Below are positions 43,841 through 53,372 of a stretch of DNA of 64,000 bases, in pieces (position 1 is the stretch's first letter; the number at the start of each line of letters is the position of its first letter). Position numbers and translations under genes: made by a program. The stretch is from positions 434,001-498,000 of the forward strand of contig WNYE01000004.1 of NCBI GenBank assembly GCA_021396245.1, given 5' to 3'. The stretch is from Sporothrix humicola. Taxonomy: Eukaryota > Ascomycota > Sordariomycetes > Ophiostomatales > Ophiostomataceae. Below the pieces are notes generated by a model. That model was not told where the DNA came from. It saw only the letters and a program-made list of their open reading frames with translations, and ran no database searches.

Positions 43841-44661
43841 CGGAGATGACATGCCCCAGAGAGCATGTTTGTTTCCTGTTTTGGTTTTCACTTCCGTCTT
43901 GTTTTATTCGTGTACTATATCAGATTACGCCTTTTGATGAGTTCACGACATGACAAGACCATGTTTATTGGTTATTTGATTTCGCTCGCGCCTCCTTTCT
44001 TTGTTCTTCGGATTTGCTTACGATCTGAAATGTAAATTAGAGGAATCTAGACCAGGGGCGGTTTGTTTATTTGGGTTGTCTTATCTGTTTTTGTGTATTT
44101 TGGCCAGGAATTTCTCTGGTTTTGATTGCTCTTCTTGTTTTCCATGTACTTTTGCTTTCGATTGGCGGAACATTTTTGGGTATTCTGAATTTATTTGCGG
44201 GAATGGATATGGAGTCAGTCAGGACAACAAGAGCGAAGACGGGGAGACGTCAATATCGCGCTGGGAAGGACGGGCAAAATAGGTGGCCCAAGTCTCCCTT
44301 TAATTTTTGCTCTTTTTTGTTTGCCTTTTTTCTTTTGCATGACGGCTGGCTCAATGTCCACCTCGCAATGGGTCTTTTTGATTTACAGTTTTTCGGAATA
44401 CTCGCTCTGCCAGCTTCCATAGTTAACTTAATCGAGCAGCGTTTGGCGGGACTTATTGAACCTCTCAAAGCGGTGACAGTGTTTGACTTGTATCTCTGTA
44501 TATTCGTAATGTAATCGTAAGATATAAACATGAGCGCAACCGCTAGCTACGCTTTCAAGAATCAAACGCTATTGTCTGCCTCCTCTATATACGTTCGCAT
44601 GTCCAATCCCATCATTTCCCCTGTATAAGCCTAGTAGTATTTGTGCCAGAAGTGGCCCATT
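43841..44661. other. Convergent 3' spacer
   Basis: About 0.8 kb between the stops of the zinc finger gene and the quinate repressor gene. T-rich on the plus strand, probably the zinc finger 3' UTR. Short frames with hydrophobic character are products of T-richness. No gene seen. Confidence 0.5.
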
Positions 44662-47300
44662 CTATGGTCCGTCTGTCATGGCATCCACCGTCGTCGGCGC
44701 AGACATTGTGTACGACGACGCCGACGCCGATGTCGACATGCCCCGCTCCCGCTGCTGCTGGTCCCATGCCTGCCGGCACACCGACCGCATCAGCCTCTTT
44801 GGCGCGCTGCGGTCCGTCATCAGCTCAAACGCCTCAATGGCCATTTCGCTGACGACCTCGAGGCCGTCGACAATCACCCACGCAGGGGAAACGGTGTCGC
44901 GCATCGTCTGCATCTGCGCCACCAGGGGCGTAATGAGCGGTTCATATGCGAGCTAAAGCACGTTAGTAACGAGAAATTGTCAATCAAGTGAAAAGGGGGT
45001 GGTCGACCTACCTCAACGACGACGCCGCCTGTTGGGCTGTTGAGCCATTGGCGGGGCATTTCAAACCCGGCGGCCGGGCTGCCATCGGTGTTGACGACGG
45101 GCACGCACGAGACAATCATGGTCGGCTGCTGGAACTCGGCCGGCCAGGGCTCGGATTTGGAGGAGAGCACATGGCAGATCTTGCTGCTTCCTGCGCCAGT
45201 AGTGCCGTTTGTTGTAGCTGCTGCGGAAGGCGACTGGCCCTGGCTCTGTACCCAGTTGTTAAAGTGTGTCGCCACATCCAGAGCGTTCTGTGGTGTCCGG
45301 TTGTAGATGAAAATGTGACGGCAGCCCAGTCGGATCAGGGCATAAATGGCGGCACGGGCCATACCGCCGGCGCCAATGACAAGGGCCGTAGTCCTGGACG
45401 GCTGGACCACGTTACGCGGGCTGAGGGCGCGGTTGATGCACTTGTAGATGGAGCTCCAGTCGGTATTGTCGCCATAGAACTCGTTGCACGCGCCGGCCCT
45501 GTTGCGCGACTTGACGTGCTCAATGACGGCGTCGCTGTGGCCGCGCATGGGCAGAATAACGTTGACGGCGCCAATGGCCGACGCGTGCTTGCTCTCCAGC
45601 TTGAGGTACGGCCGGATGGCCATCTTGAAGGGCGAAGCCAGTGTCGCGCCGCCAAACGTGCTGTTGCCGCTGCTCGTCATTGACAGAAACAGGTTCTTGA
45701 GGTCGTCGATTGTCGTACACTCGGCGGTCTGGAACTTGTGCGACATGCTCCAAAAGTAGTAGGCCGCTGTATGCAGGGCTGGCGTGATCGAGTAGGCGAT
45801 GTGGGAGCCGATGGTGTAGAAATTTAAAGCGTCGGCCTTGCCAGTTTGGAACTGCATCAGCGTGGCCGACTTGCTGGTGGCAACGGACGCCAGGTGGTCT
45901 CGGCGATTTGGCAGATCGGGGTGCTTGACGGGGTTGAGGATGCGGCCTTGCAATGGCAGGCGAATACCGAGCAAGGAGTAGTCGTATGCCACGAGTGGCG
46001 GCTTGGGATCAGGTACCGTCTGAGCAATGCGGTTCTTAAAGTTGATGGGCTCCTCTTCCGAGCTGCCGCCAGTGCAGAAGCGCACAATGCGCACAACGTT
46101 GCAGCCCAGTCGCTGGGCACGCTCATAATCTTGGACAAGGCTGTGAGAGGACCATTGTGGTGCGGTCAGACCTGGGTGCCAGTAGTTTCCAATGATGCTT
46201 GTGCGTCCCCTCCGTGCAAGAACGTGCCGAACAAGCTCATTGCTTCGTTGGAGGTCGAGACTGAGATATTCCACATTGAGACGGAGGCCAAGCTCGAGCA
46301 GCTCTGTATCCATGCGATCACGCTCCTCTGGTGGTCGGTTGCGCTCCTCACGTGGCTTCTCTTCCACGTTGTAGATGATAGGGACCTCCAGCTTGCGGCG
46401 GATCAGAGCCACTTGCCGAGCAATGACGTTCAACATATCGTCGGGCCAGTGGTCGATAATCAGCTCCACACAGTCGCCACGAGCTTCAAACTCCTCCCAC
46501 TCCATATCCATGTTCAAGATGTCGGACAGTCGTATACGTAGGGTGTAGGAGTAGGCGCGGAATTCTGGTGGAAGCGCTTTGACCGAAAAGGGACTCTCTG
46601 CCCATTGTTTCCGCCATGGGTGCTCCTGGAGCAGGTCGAGAAATCGTGTGAAATCTTCTTTGGCGTAAAAGAGCCGTGATGATGACCCTGCGAGTGGGCT
46701 GTTCTTGCCGCTCACAGCATTGCCGTTTGTGCCAGCTTGGTCCCAAGGACTGCTTGCGCCGCTGTTGCTTCCGACAGATTCGCCGTTGCTGCCAGATACT
46801 AATGATCGTCCCCGGTATGGATCGTAAAGGTTGTAGTATTCGAGGTTAGCGCATTGGCGGTGGCTTTGGTCGGCGCGGAGGAGCTGGTCGGCATCGGCAG
46901 CGTCGAGGAATCGTACAACTTGTTCGCGCTCGCGGTGGACGTAGATGACAGGGTGGGTTTCGCCATATGCGCGCAACGCGACTTGCGCGTCTTCAGCCAA
47001 GCTGCTCATGCCGCATTCGATTATGCACCGCCGCGGGTTCGAGTCGAGCATTTGGCGGAAAACCTCTGCATTGCGCCGGGCAAAGGCCTCGCCGCCGTGG
47101 CGGGCCAGGAAATGGCCCCGTGACACTCCCGTTACCTGCTCAAAGTAGTGGTCCTCAGTGATGAGCCGCCGGCGCAGGTGCATGGCGCCAATGAAGCCGA
47201 GGGTCCGCTTGCCTGCGCCGCGGCAGCCCACCAGCACAATTGTGGCATCTGGGTCGAAGAGCCGCTTGTTGGGCGGCGGCACGGACAGAGGCGACGCCAT
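44662..47300 (-). CDS. qutR: AROM-derived quinate pathway repressor
   Basis: Exons 47300-45012 and 44952-44662 give 859 residues. The intron has donor GTAGGT, branch-like ACTAAC and acceptor TTTAG. The domain order matches the last three domains of the pentafunctional AROM protein, as known for QutR/QA-1S. First is a shikimate-kinase-like part with P-loop GCRGAGKR (25-32; Arg follows Lys31 where enzymes have Ser/Thr). Second is a type I dehydroquinase-like part (about 240-470). Third is a shikimate-dehydrogenase-like part (about 490-859) that keeps LASPFK, GDNTDW and VIGAGGMARAA. In the second domain the Schiff-base lysine position appears to be Arg404 (NVVRIV) and the usual His is Trp374 (NYWHP), consistent with a non-catalytic sensor. 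It would repress quinate use by binding the activator. No other quinate-cluster gene is in the window. The symbol follows Aspergillus. Confidence 0.87.
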
Positions 47301-49325
47301 GTCGTGTGAATTGGTCACGTCGTAAACGTGTTGTGACGTCGCGACAGTGTAAAATAGAAATTATCAAAAAAACTGAACGTGCAAGCCTGGTCTGGGGAAG
47401 TTGGAGATTTGCGCCCAGGTATAATTAAGATGGGTATGGTGTGCTGAATATGGTATGGGGTCGTAGTCGTGTTAGGCGATTTGGTTTATGCAGCCTCTTG
47501 GCAATCTCCAAAGCTGCCGAAACGAGCTGCCGGACAGTCGCAGTGTGGTTCGGCGGCTGGGTGTCCACTGCTACCCCCGTTGCGCCTATGCAGCAATCAA
47601 CATAAAGTGAGCCAACGGGCCGGGGCTTTTTTGCTGCTTTTCCGTTTTGCCAGTCCTCGTGGTCGATTTTTCTTTATTCTTGAGGGAAGACGTCGTGGGG
47701 TGAAGTGGGTTGGATGTGCGTTGTTAGTCTCCTTCGCGCACTGCGTCTGGGTAAGTGCTTTTCCGTGTCAGTCTATCGTCGTCGTGAGCGTCGCAGTCGT
47801 CGCATTCGTTGCAGGAGTCGTCGAGATTTGTCGAAACTCGTGAAAATGCGTCAGGGCCCTTCACGTATGCCGTCTCACAACGTACAAGGCAGGCAGTCTG
47901 ACTGCAGATGGGCTGAATGACACGCGCGTTGGATATCGTCTTGCTGGGTGGGTTTTGCGGGGGATGCGCTGTTGTGTCGTGCTGTTGTGGCTGCTGGATA
48001 CCACGCAAGGCTTTGTTTCGTCTTGTCCGATGTCAAGAATGTTTGTGTGCAGATTGAGGAATGAGTTCTCTCGGGATTTCAGGAGAGATTTCTAGACCAC
48101 TTTCCCCCTCGAAAGATAATAACCGTCGGTTCGTCAGTATTCAGTAGGGGAAGGCAAGACTGTGCAAGTCTGTCCGACAAAGGCCCTTTTTGGGGAGGTA
48201 CGAGGCCATGGAGTAATTACATACGAAGCAGCAGTGCCGGCAGGTACGGTCCTGGCGGAATATCTGAAATGCCCTCGGCAGGTGAGTTTTGGAGTGTTCT
48301 GGGCACACACTCACTCGCGGCAGTGCGAATGACAGCGCCAGGCGCGACTATGGTGGAGCAAAAACGGAGCAGGACCGGCTTAACAAATCCCCCATAGCCC
48401 GCTCTACGACGCACTAATACAGTGCCAGTCGCCCCTTCCTTTCCCAGTTGGCAGAAGGTATCCAGTCGCCAGTTTCGCCCAGATGCGCAAGAGCTTCGAT
48501 GGCGGGGAGCCATTTGCGGGGCGAATTCGTTGGAAGTGGAGGGCAGGAGGTCAATCGATCACAAAAAGCGCAAGAGCGCATTGTCGCAGAAAGGGAAAGT
48601 GCAAAAGTGTGTACGAAAGAGATGCGGAAAGAGACAGACTCACAGACAGCTCGACGTAACAGCGCTAGCAAACAGTTCCCGTTGGTGAGTGGTCGCCCAA
48701 GGTCGCTGTCGCCTTGTTGCGCAAAGAGCAAGAGCTAGCCAATCATAGCGCTCCCAATGAGCAATGTGGGGACAGCCCTTTTTGTGAGCAAAGCCACACC
48801 GAGGACAAGAGCAAAGAAGAGACAAACCACTCCCGCCTTTACGATTTGCTATGAGGCTTTCAAGCGGAGTCACTTTCTTTTGATTCGCGACGCAGGAAAG
48901 GGGAGAACAGCAAACGCGCAAACTGAGAACACACTCTTCACACTAAACCGACGACACACCCCGACGAGGCAATTGGCAAAAAGGGCATTCAAAAGAGACG
49001 CACAAGCAAGCCGCAAAACCAGCCCCCAAAGCGAAGCAAACCAAACGGGTTACACACGAGAGCCCCAGTCAGCACAGTGCCCTTGAAATTTACGACACAA
49101 GGTTGCGTGAGGGTTCAGGGCATGGCATCAAGCACATCGCGTCCCGGCGTGCGATATCTGCGGTGACAGGGCGGAGACCGCTCTCATTCAGCTCAGCACT
49201 TCTTTTATTCGCTCCTCATACGCCCTTTATAAGCTCTCATTACCCGCTCATCGGACGCGCGCCGCACACGCCAGCCTTTTCACAGGCTCTCACAAAAATT
49301 CGCCCGTGGTACACCCGGCTGGGAC
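47301..49325. other. 2 kb divergent spacer
   Basis: Separates the quinate repressor (minus) from the Zn2Cys6 gene (plus). A CRE-like TGACGTC lies about 35-40 bases upstream of the repressor ATG. The remaining sequence has mixed composition without a recognisable coding frame, and A-rich leader-like sequence at 48900-49050 precedes the Zn2Cys6 gene. Confidence 0.5.
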
Positions 49326-50664
49326 ATGCCGGCGGCCACGGTCATGGACCTAAAGGAGGAGACCAATGCGGCATTGAACGAGCCTGTCGCCGCCAGTGAG
49401 ACGACTGAAGGCTCTGCGTCGAACCCTCGGAAGAGGAAGAAGAGCTCAAGAGCGTACGTTTGTTGTGGGGGCCTCACAGCCTCGCGATATCGCCACATCC
49501 TATCATGCGATATATGCTAACATTCTCATTTCAGATGCGACTTTTGTCATATCAACCATCAGCCTTGCGATGTACGTTGCAGTTTGCACTCTGTTAATCC
49601 CCCCTTGGTGTTCCTCATGCTAACATCCACCAGAATGCAAAGCCAAGGTGTAGCTATTGCGAGAGGCATGGCAAGTCATGCCTGTACCTGCGGCCACAGA
49701 AGAAGCGCGGCCCGGCACAAGGCTACAGAAGCGCCCTTCACTCCATGCGAGAGAGTGCTGCCGCGTGGGGCGCCGCCTTGAACTTGATACCCAGTCTCGG
49801 CCCCGTCATTGAGGGCTACCTCCAGAAAGAGGAAGGCAAACGCCTCATACGGGCCATAAAGGACCCCCAGCAGCAAGAGTTCTTCATCCAGTCCTGGCAG
49901 CAGAGCTCCGTCTTCAAGTCCTTCTTTGGCGATGAGGAGTCGCCAGACAACGCCGAGGCCGCCGAATCAGGGGATGCTCCATTTGCACCCCGAGCCTCGT
50001 CCAATGCTGCCGAAAGCAATACTGCGAGCAGCACAGAAACGATTGTGCCCTCTGGACCGCCACCATATATCCCACAACCGCCGCCAACGACTACTTCTAC
50101 AGATCCCCTCGATCTCTTCAGTATGCAAATGCCGCCATCATTACCACAGCCAACGCCATCATTACAACACTCATCATCTTCCATGTCATTTTCTTCACAC
50201 CAGCCTCAGCCTCAGCATCAACAACATCAACCACAACACCACCATCCCGCACCATTACCATACGACCCCAAACTGGAATCATTACTCCATCCACATCCCG
50301 ACGAACTCTCAAATCCGCACGGCCACTCCATGCTATCGTCACCAGACGGCATGGGCGGTGGCCTTGGCATGCACACGTCTCTCACGGACATTGTAGCCCG
50401 AGACGCAGCAAGAGCGTGAGTTTATACCTACTTGACACACTAACAGCGTCGGTTTGTACACCCTGCTAACCCCATCGCAGATCAACGAGTTTCTCTCAAA
50501 CGCTTGGCTCGCTTGGTTTCGGCCCAGACGAGACATTCAACGACTTCCTCAACATCAGCTACAACTTGGATCCAACAGATACCACGGCAGACCAGGATCC
50601 ATTACTAGGGAGCGAGTTGGACCAGAAAGCTTACTACGAGCTTCTCATGGGCCGACAATTCTGA
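49326..50664 (+). CDS. Small Zn2Cys6 transcription factor
   Basis: Four exons (49326-49453, 49535-49571, 49634-50415 and 50481-50664) give 376 residues. Introns have donors GTACGT, GTACGT and GTGAGT. The zinc cluster is rebuilt only after splicing: C44, C47, C54, C61, C64 and C71, spaced CX2CX6CX6CX2CX6C, the canonical binuclear form. The second exon is 37 bases, and one intron falls inside the cluster after the third Cys. A basic segment KKRGPAQGYR follows. The middle (about 90-190) has helices with acidic and Ser-rich patches; residues 190-300 are Pro/Gln/His-rich (QPQPQHQQHQPQHHH). The C-terminus is acidic with spaced Leu/Phe/Tyr (FLNISYNLDPTDTT), which could be an activation region. The usual fungal-specific middle homology domain is not seen. 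The target pathway is unknown; it is too short and lacks the AROM-like body to be QutA. Confidence 0.85.
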
Positions 50665-51571
50665 TGAACGTCTTCTCAAGTGGTTGTCGTCACTCAGACT
50701 AGCAGCGTATTTATTAACGAGCATTTATTCAGTATAATAATATCAGATTTACCAGCAATGGCGACTCCAGGGCATCACATGGTCTTCTTATTGCAAACAG
50801 CACTTGCCCAGGTCTGGCAAGATATCTGTTTATGTCAGGAGTTATACGGATAGGGATTTTAATAACATATTTTTTGGAAATATGTCATGTTTGGATATAT
50901 CGTCTTCTTTAAAAAATGTTGTACTGGTTGCACTATTTGATTGCATTATTTTTTCGTTGTTCTTCCCGTTTATTTTTAACGTGTCTTTATTTTTTTTCAT
51001 TTTTTACATGTTTTCGACCCTAATATTTTTGGATTTGAAAAATGACTCTCTTTCAAACATAACGCATCTATCTATTGATTAATTCCGCTCAATTATGTAT
51101 CCTCCTAAAGTACCTTTTCAACATTTTAAGTTAAACGATACCGAGATCTCTCAAGCTGCACGTTTTACGGCGCAGCCCACCAATAAACTGATCAAGGAGA
51201 TTTCATGACTCATTTATTCAATTGTTATTCGATTTGAGCGGCCAGCGTAACACACAGTAATTTTCTCATATCACGGCTTTTCGCGGAGCTCTTCCCGCCT
51301 TTTTTGGCCTGTCGTGCAACGGGCTATTTGAACAGCATCCCCCTCCACTCCCTTCCTCTCCTTCTAACTCATCAAACCCTTCTCGTTTCTTGTCTTTGTC
51401 CAACCTGAGATCTGGAAAAGCGAGATAGCATTCGGGGTTCGCCATCGCCAACGGCCGCACCTATTTCTTGCAGGATATTCCGGTGTGTCACCATCCTTTC
51501 CCAGTTCATTGTGCTACAGACGACAACACCAACACCAACCTCGTTTCAGCTTTCCTACAACGACCGCCACC
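50665..51571. other. Spacer, AT-rich
   Basis: Between the Zn2Cys6 gene and the Rid-family gene. The block 50850-51080 is very T-rich, with frames made of Phe/Leu/Ile only; these are not genes. A pyrimidine-rich segment (51300-51400) precedes the Rid gene and may be its core promoter. Confidence 0.5.
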
Positions 51572-52027
51572 ATGGCAAAACAACTCATCAGCTCCGGGTC
51601 GGCCTTCGAGGCCCAGATTGGTTACTCGCGCGCCGTCGTGTCGGGCGACTGGGTGTTTGTCTCGGGCTGCACTGGGTATGACTACAAGACGGGCCAGCTC
51701 AAAACGGGCGTCGCCGACCAGGCGGACCAAGCCCTACAAAACGTGGCCGCAGCGCTCGCCGAAGTGCTGCCCGACGAACAGGGTATTTACGGGACGCCAA
51801 CAATGGCCGATGTTGTCCGCGTCCGGTACATTCTGCCGGACCGGGCACTGTTTCCGGACACATGGCCTGTGCTGCAAAAGTGGTTCGGAGGACCAGAGGG
51901 AGCGAAGCCGGCGGCGACAATGATTCAGGCTGGGTTGATGGAGGAGGTGATGCTGTTCGAGGTGGAAGTGACGGCACGGCGGCCACGCAAGGATGCGGCA
52001 CAGGGCGGTGATATCCCTCCTGCATAA
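51572..52027 (+). CDS. Rid (YjgF/YER057c/UK114) family protein
   Basis: One exon, 151 residues from ATG 51572, which sits in a good CCACCATGG context. The protein is one Rid domain: SSGSAFEAQIGYSRAVVSGDWVFVSG-like start, VADQADQALQNVAAALAE helix, ADVVRVRYILPD strand and a final MEEVMLFEVEVTA strand. RidA enzymes hydrolyse reactive enamine/imine intermediates using an Arg in the segment before the last strand. Here the equivalent reads PAATMIQAGLMEE and has no Arg, so classical deaminase activity is doubtful and the protein probably belongs to another Rid subgroup. No targeting signal is clear. It is convergent with the sulfur transporter gene, 277 bases from its stop. Confidence 0.88.
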   Translation: MAKQLISSGSAFEAQIGYSRAVVSGDWVFVSGCTGYDYKTGQLKTGVADQADQALQNVAAALAEVLPDEQGIYGTPTMADVVRVRYILPDRALFPDTWPVLQKWFGGPEGAKPAATMIQAGLMEEVMLFEVEVTARRPRKDAAQGGDIPPA

Positions 52028-52304
52028 AATCAGGATATAGCAATGACCACATGGTAACGAAATGTAAACGGTTCAATTTGAAATAAAATAAACTTTGAAG
52101 ATAAATGGTGGTATTATGTAAACTGCCGCGAAGGGGAAAGACAAAAAAAAAGAATAGAAATCTGACGTAAGATCATGCTCTAAGAAGAACCGAAAAGCTG
52201 CCCCTGGAGGCTGACACACAAATGAGAAAATACAAGGCCGTTAAATCATTAAACAGGACAAAACGAAACCAACACCCTCGAAAATGTTCCTCAACCCCTA
52301 CCCC

Positions 52305-53372
52305 TTACAGAAGAAGCGCAACCGCGCCGCCACCGACAAAGGCCGCGGCCATGGTGATGTAGCTCGATATCGAGAACAGCGACATGCCGCTGATGCCGTG
52401 GCCGGACGTGCAGCCGCCGGCAACGCGCGAGCCAATGGCCATGGTGAAACCGCCGAGGGCAGCCACGGCGGGCGAGATGGCATTGGTTGCGGCGGCAGAC
52501 GACGGCGAGACGCCAAAGTAGGGGACGAGCAGCGCCAGGGCCCAGGCGCCGGCGTAAATGGCGAGGGAGAAGGTGATGGAGTTGATGGCGGGGATCTTCT
52601 TGGCGGCCTTTTCGCTGTCTTTATCCTTCTCAGAAGGATACGACGTCGCATAGTACAGCAGCCAGTCACCAACGTCCTCGTAGACGGTCGACACGCCGAG
52701 CATGGACTTGCGCACAGCGACCGAAAACAGCTGAACAAGGCCGATAATCAGGCCGCCGACAACAGGCTGGATCTTGGCCTCGGGGCCGGGACCGTACGTG
52801 GCGAGAGAAGCACCGACAATGGCAGCAAAGGTGACCTCGAGACCGGCAAGGGCAGCGGCCGTCGAAATGCCAAACAGGCCCTGGAAGTTGGTGGGTGGTG
52901 ACGGTGCGGGCTTGCTTTCGAGGCTGGCCTCTGCCTGCTTCGCCTTGACGGCCGCCTTGTACTTGTCCAGCCGTGGCCGCAGAATGGCAGCCCAGACTGT
53001 GCCGCCCAGCAGTCCACCGCCCAGAGCGTAGTATCCCGAACGGATACCGAGGGCTGCCTGGGCTAAGACAGTCCCGGGACACGCGCCGCTCAATGCCATG
53101 CCCGCACCGAGGGCCAGGCCACCAACAATGTTGCCGTCGTAGGGCGCGAACCAGCCGCGGTCGGCGTACGAGCGAGGCGAGAACTTGGCGTACTCAATCT
53201 TTTGGGCGGCCGTCGTGATAATGGCGCTGGCGGCCGTGGCCGTCAAAAAGGCCTGGAGCATGTGGCAGTTTTCCCACTTGAGCTGGTCGAGGATGACGGC
53301 GGGCTGGTAGACGCCCGAGGCGACCAGGGCAGCGCCAAAGGCGGCGCCGGTCACGGCCGTGGCAGCAGTCAT
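52305..53372 (-). CDS. YeeE/YedE (TsuA)-type sulfur transporter
   Basis: One exon, 355 residues, starting at the ATG at 53372. It is very hydrophobic with about nine membrane helices and two homologous halves. Three cysteines stand in family-type positions: Cys36 (WENCHMLQAF), Cys98 (SGACPGT) and Cys321 (GGCTSGHGISGM). In bacterial TsuA such cysteines line the path by which thiosulfate passes the membrane, so uptake of thiosulfate or a related sulfur ion is inferred. A hydrophilic loop (about residues 140-165 and again near 245-265, Lys/Ser/Glu-rich) separates the halves. Members of this family occur in scattered fungi and resemble bacterial proteins, so an old transfer is possible. Base composition is like its neighbours, so any transfer was not recent. 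Localisation (plasma membrane or organelle) is unknown. Confidence 0.88.
   Translation of the reverse strand: MTAATAVTGAAFGAALVASGVYQPAVILDQLKWENCHMLQAFLTATAASAIITTAAQKIEYAKFSPRSYADRGWFAPYDGNIVGGLALGAGMALSGACPGTVLAQAALGIRSGYYALGGGLLGGTVWAAILRPRLDKYKAAVKAKQAEASLESKPAPSPPTNFQGLFGISTAAALAGLEVTFAAIVGASLATYGPGPEAKIQPVVGGLIIGLVQLFSVAVRKSMLGVSTVYEDVGDWLLYYATSYPSEKDKDSEKAAKKIPAINSITFSLAIYAGAWALALLVPYFGVSPSSAAATNAISPAVAALGGFTMAIGSRVAGGCTSGHGISGMSLFSISSYITMAAAFVGGGAVALLL

Noticed and set aside
49326..50664. The Zn2Cys6 protein as the quinate activator QutA
   Set aside because: QutA-type activators carry a long AROM-like body; this protein is only 376 residues and has none.
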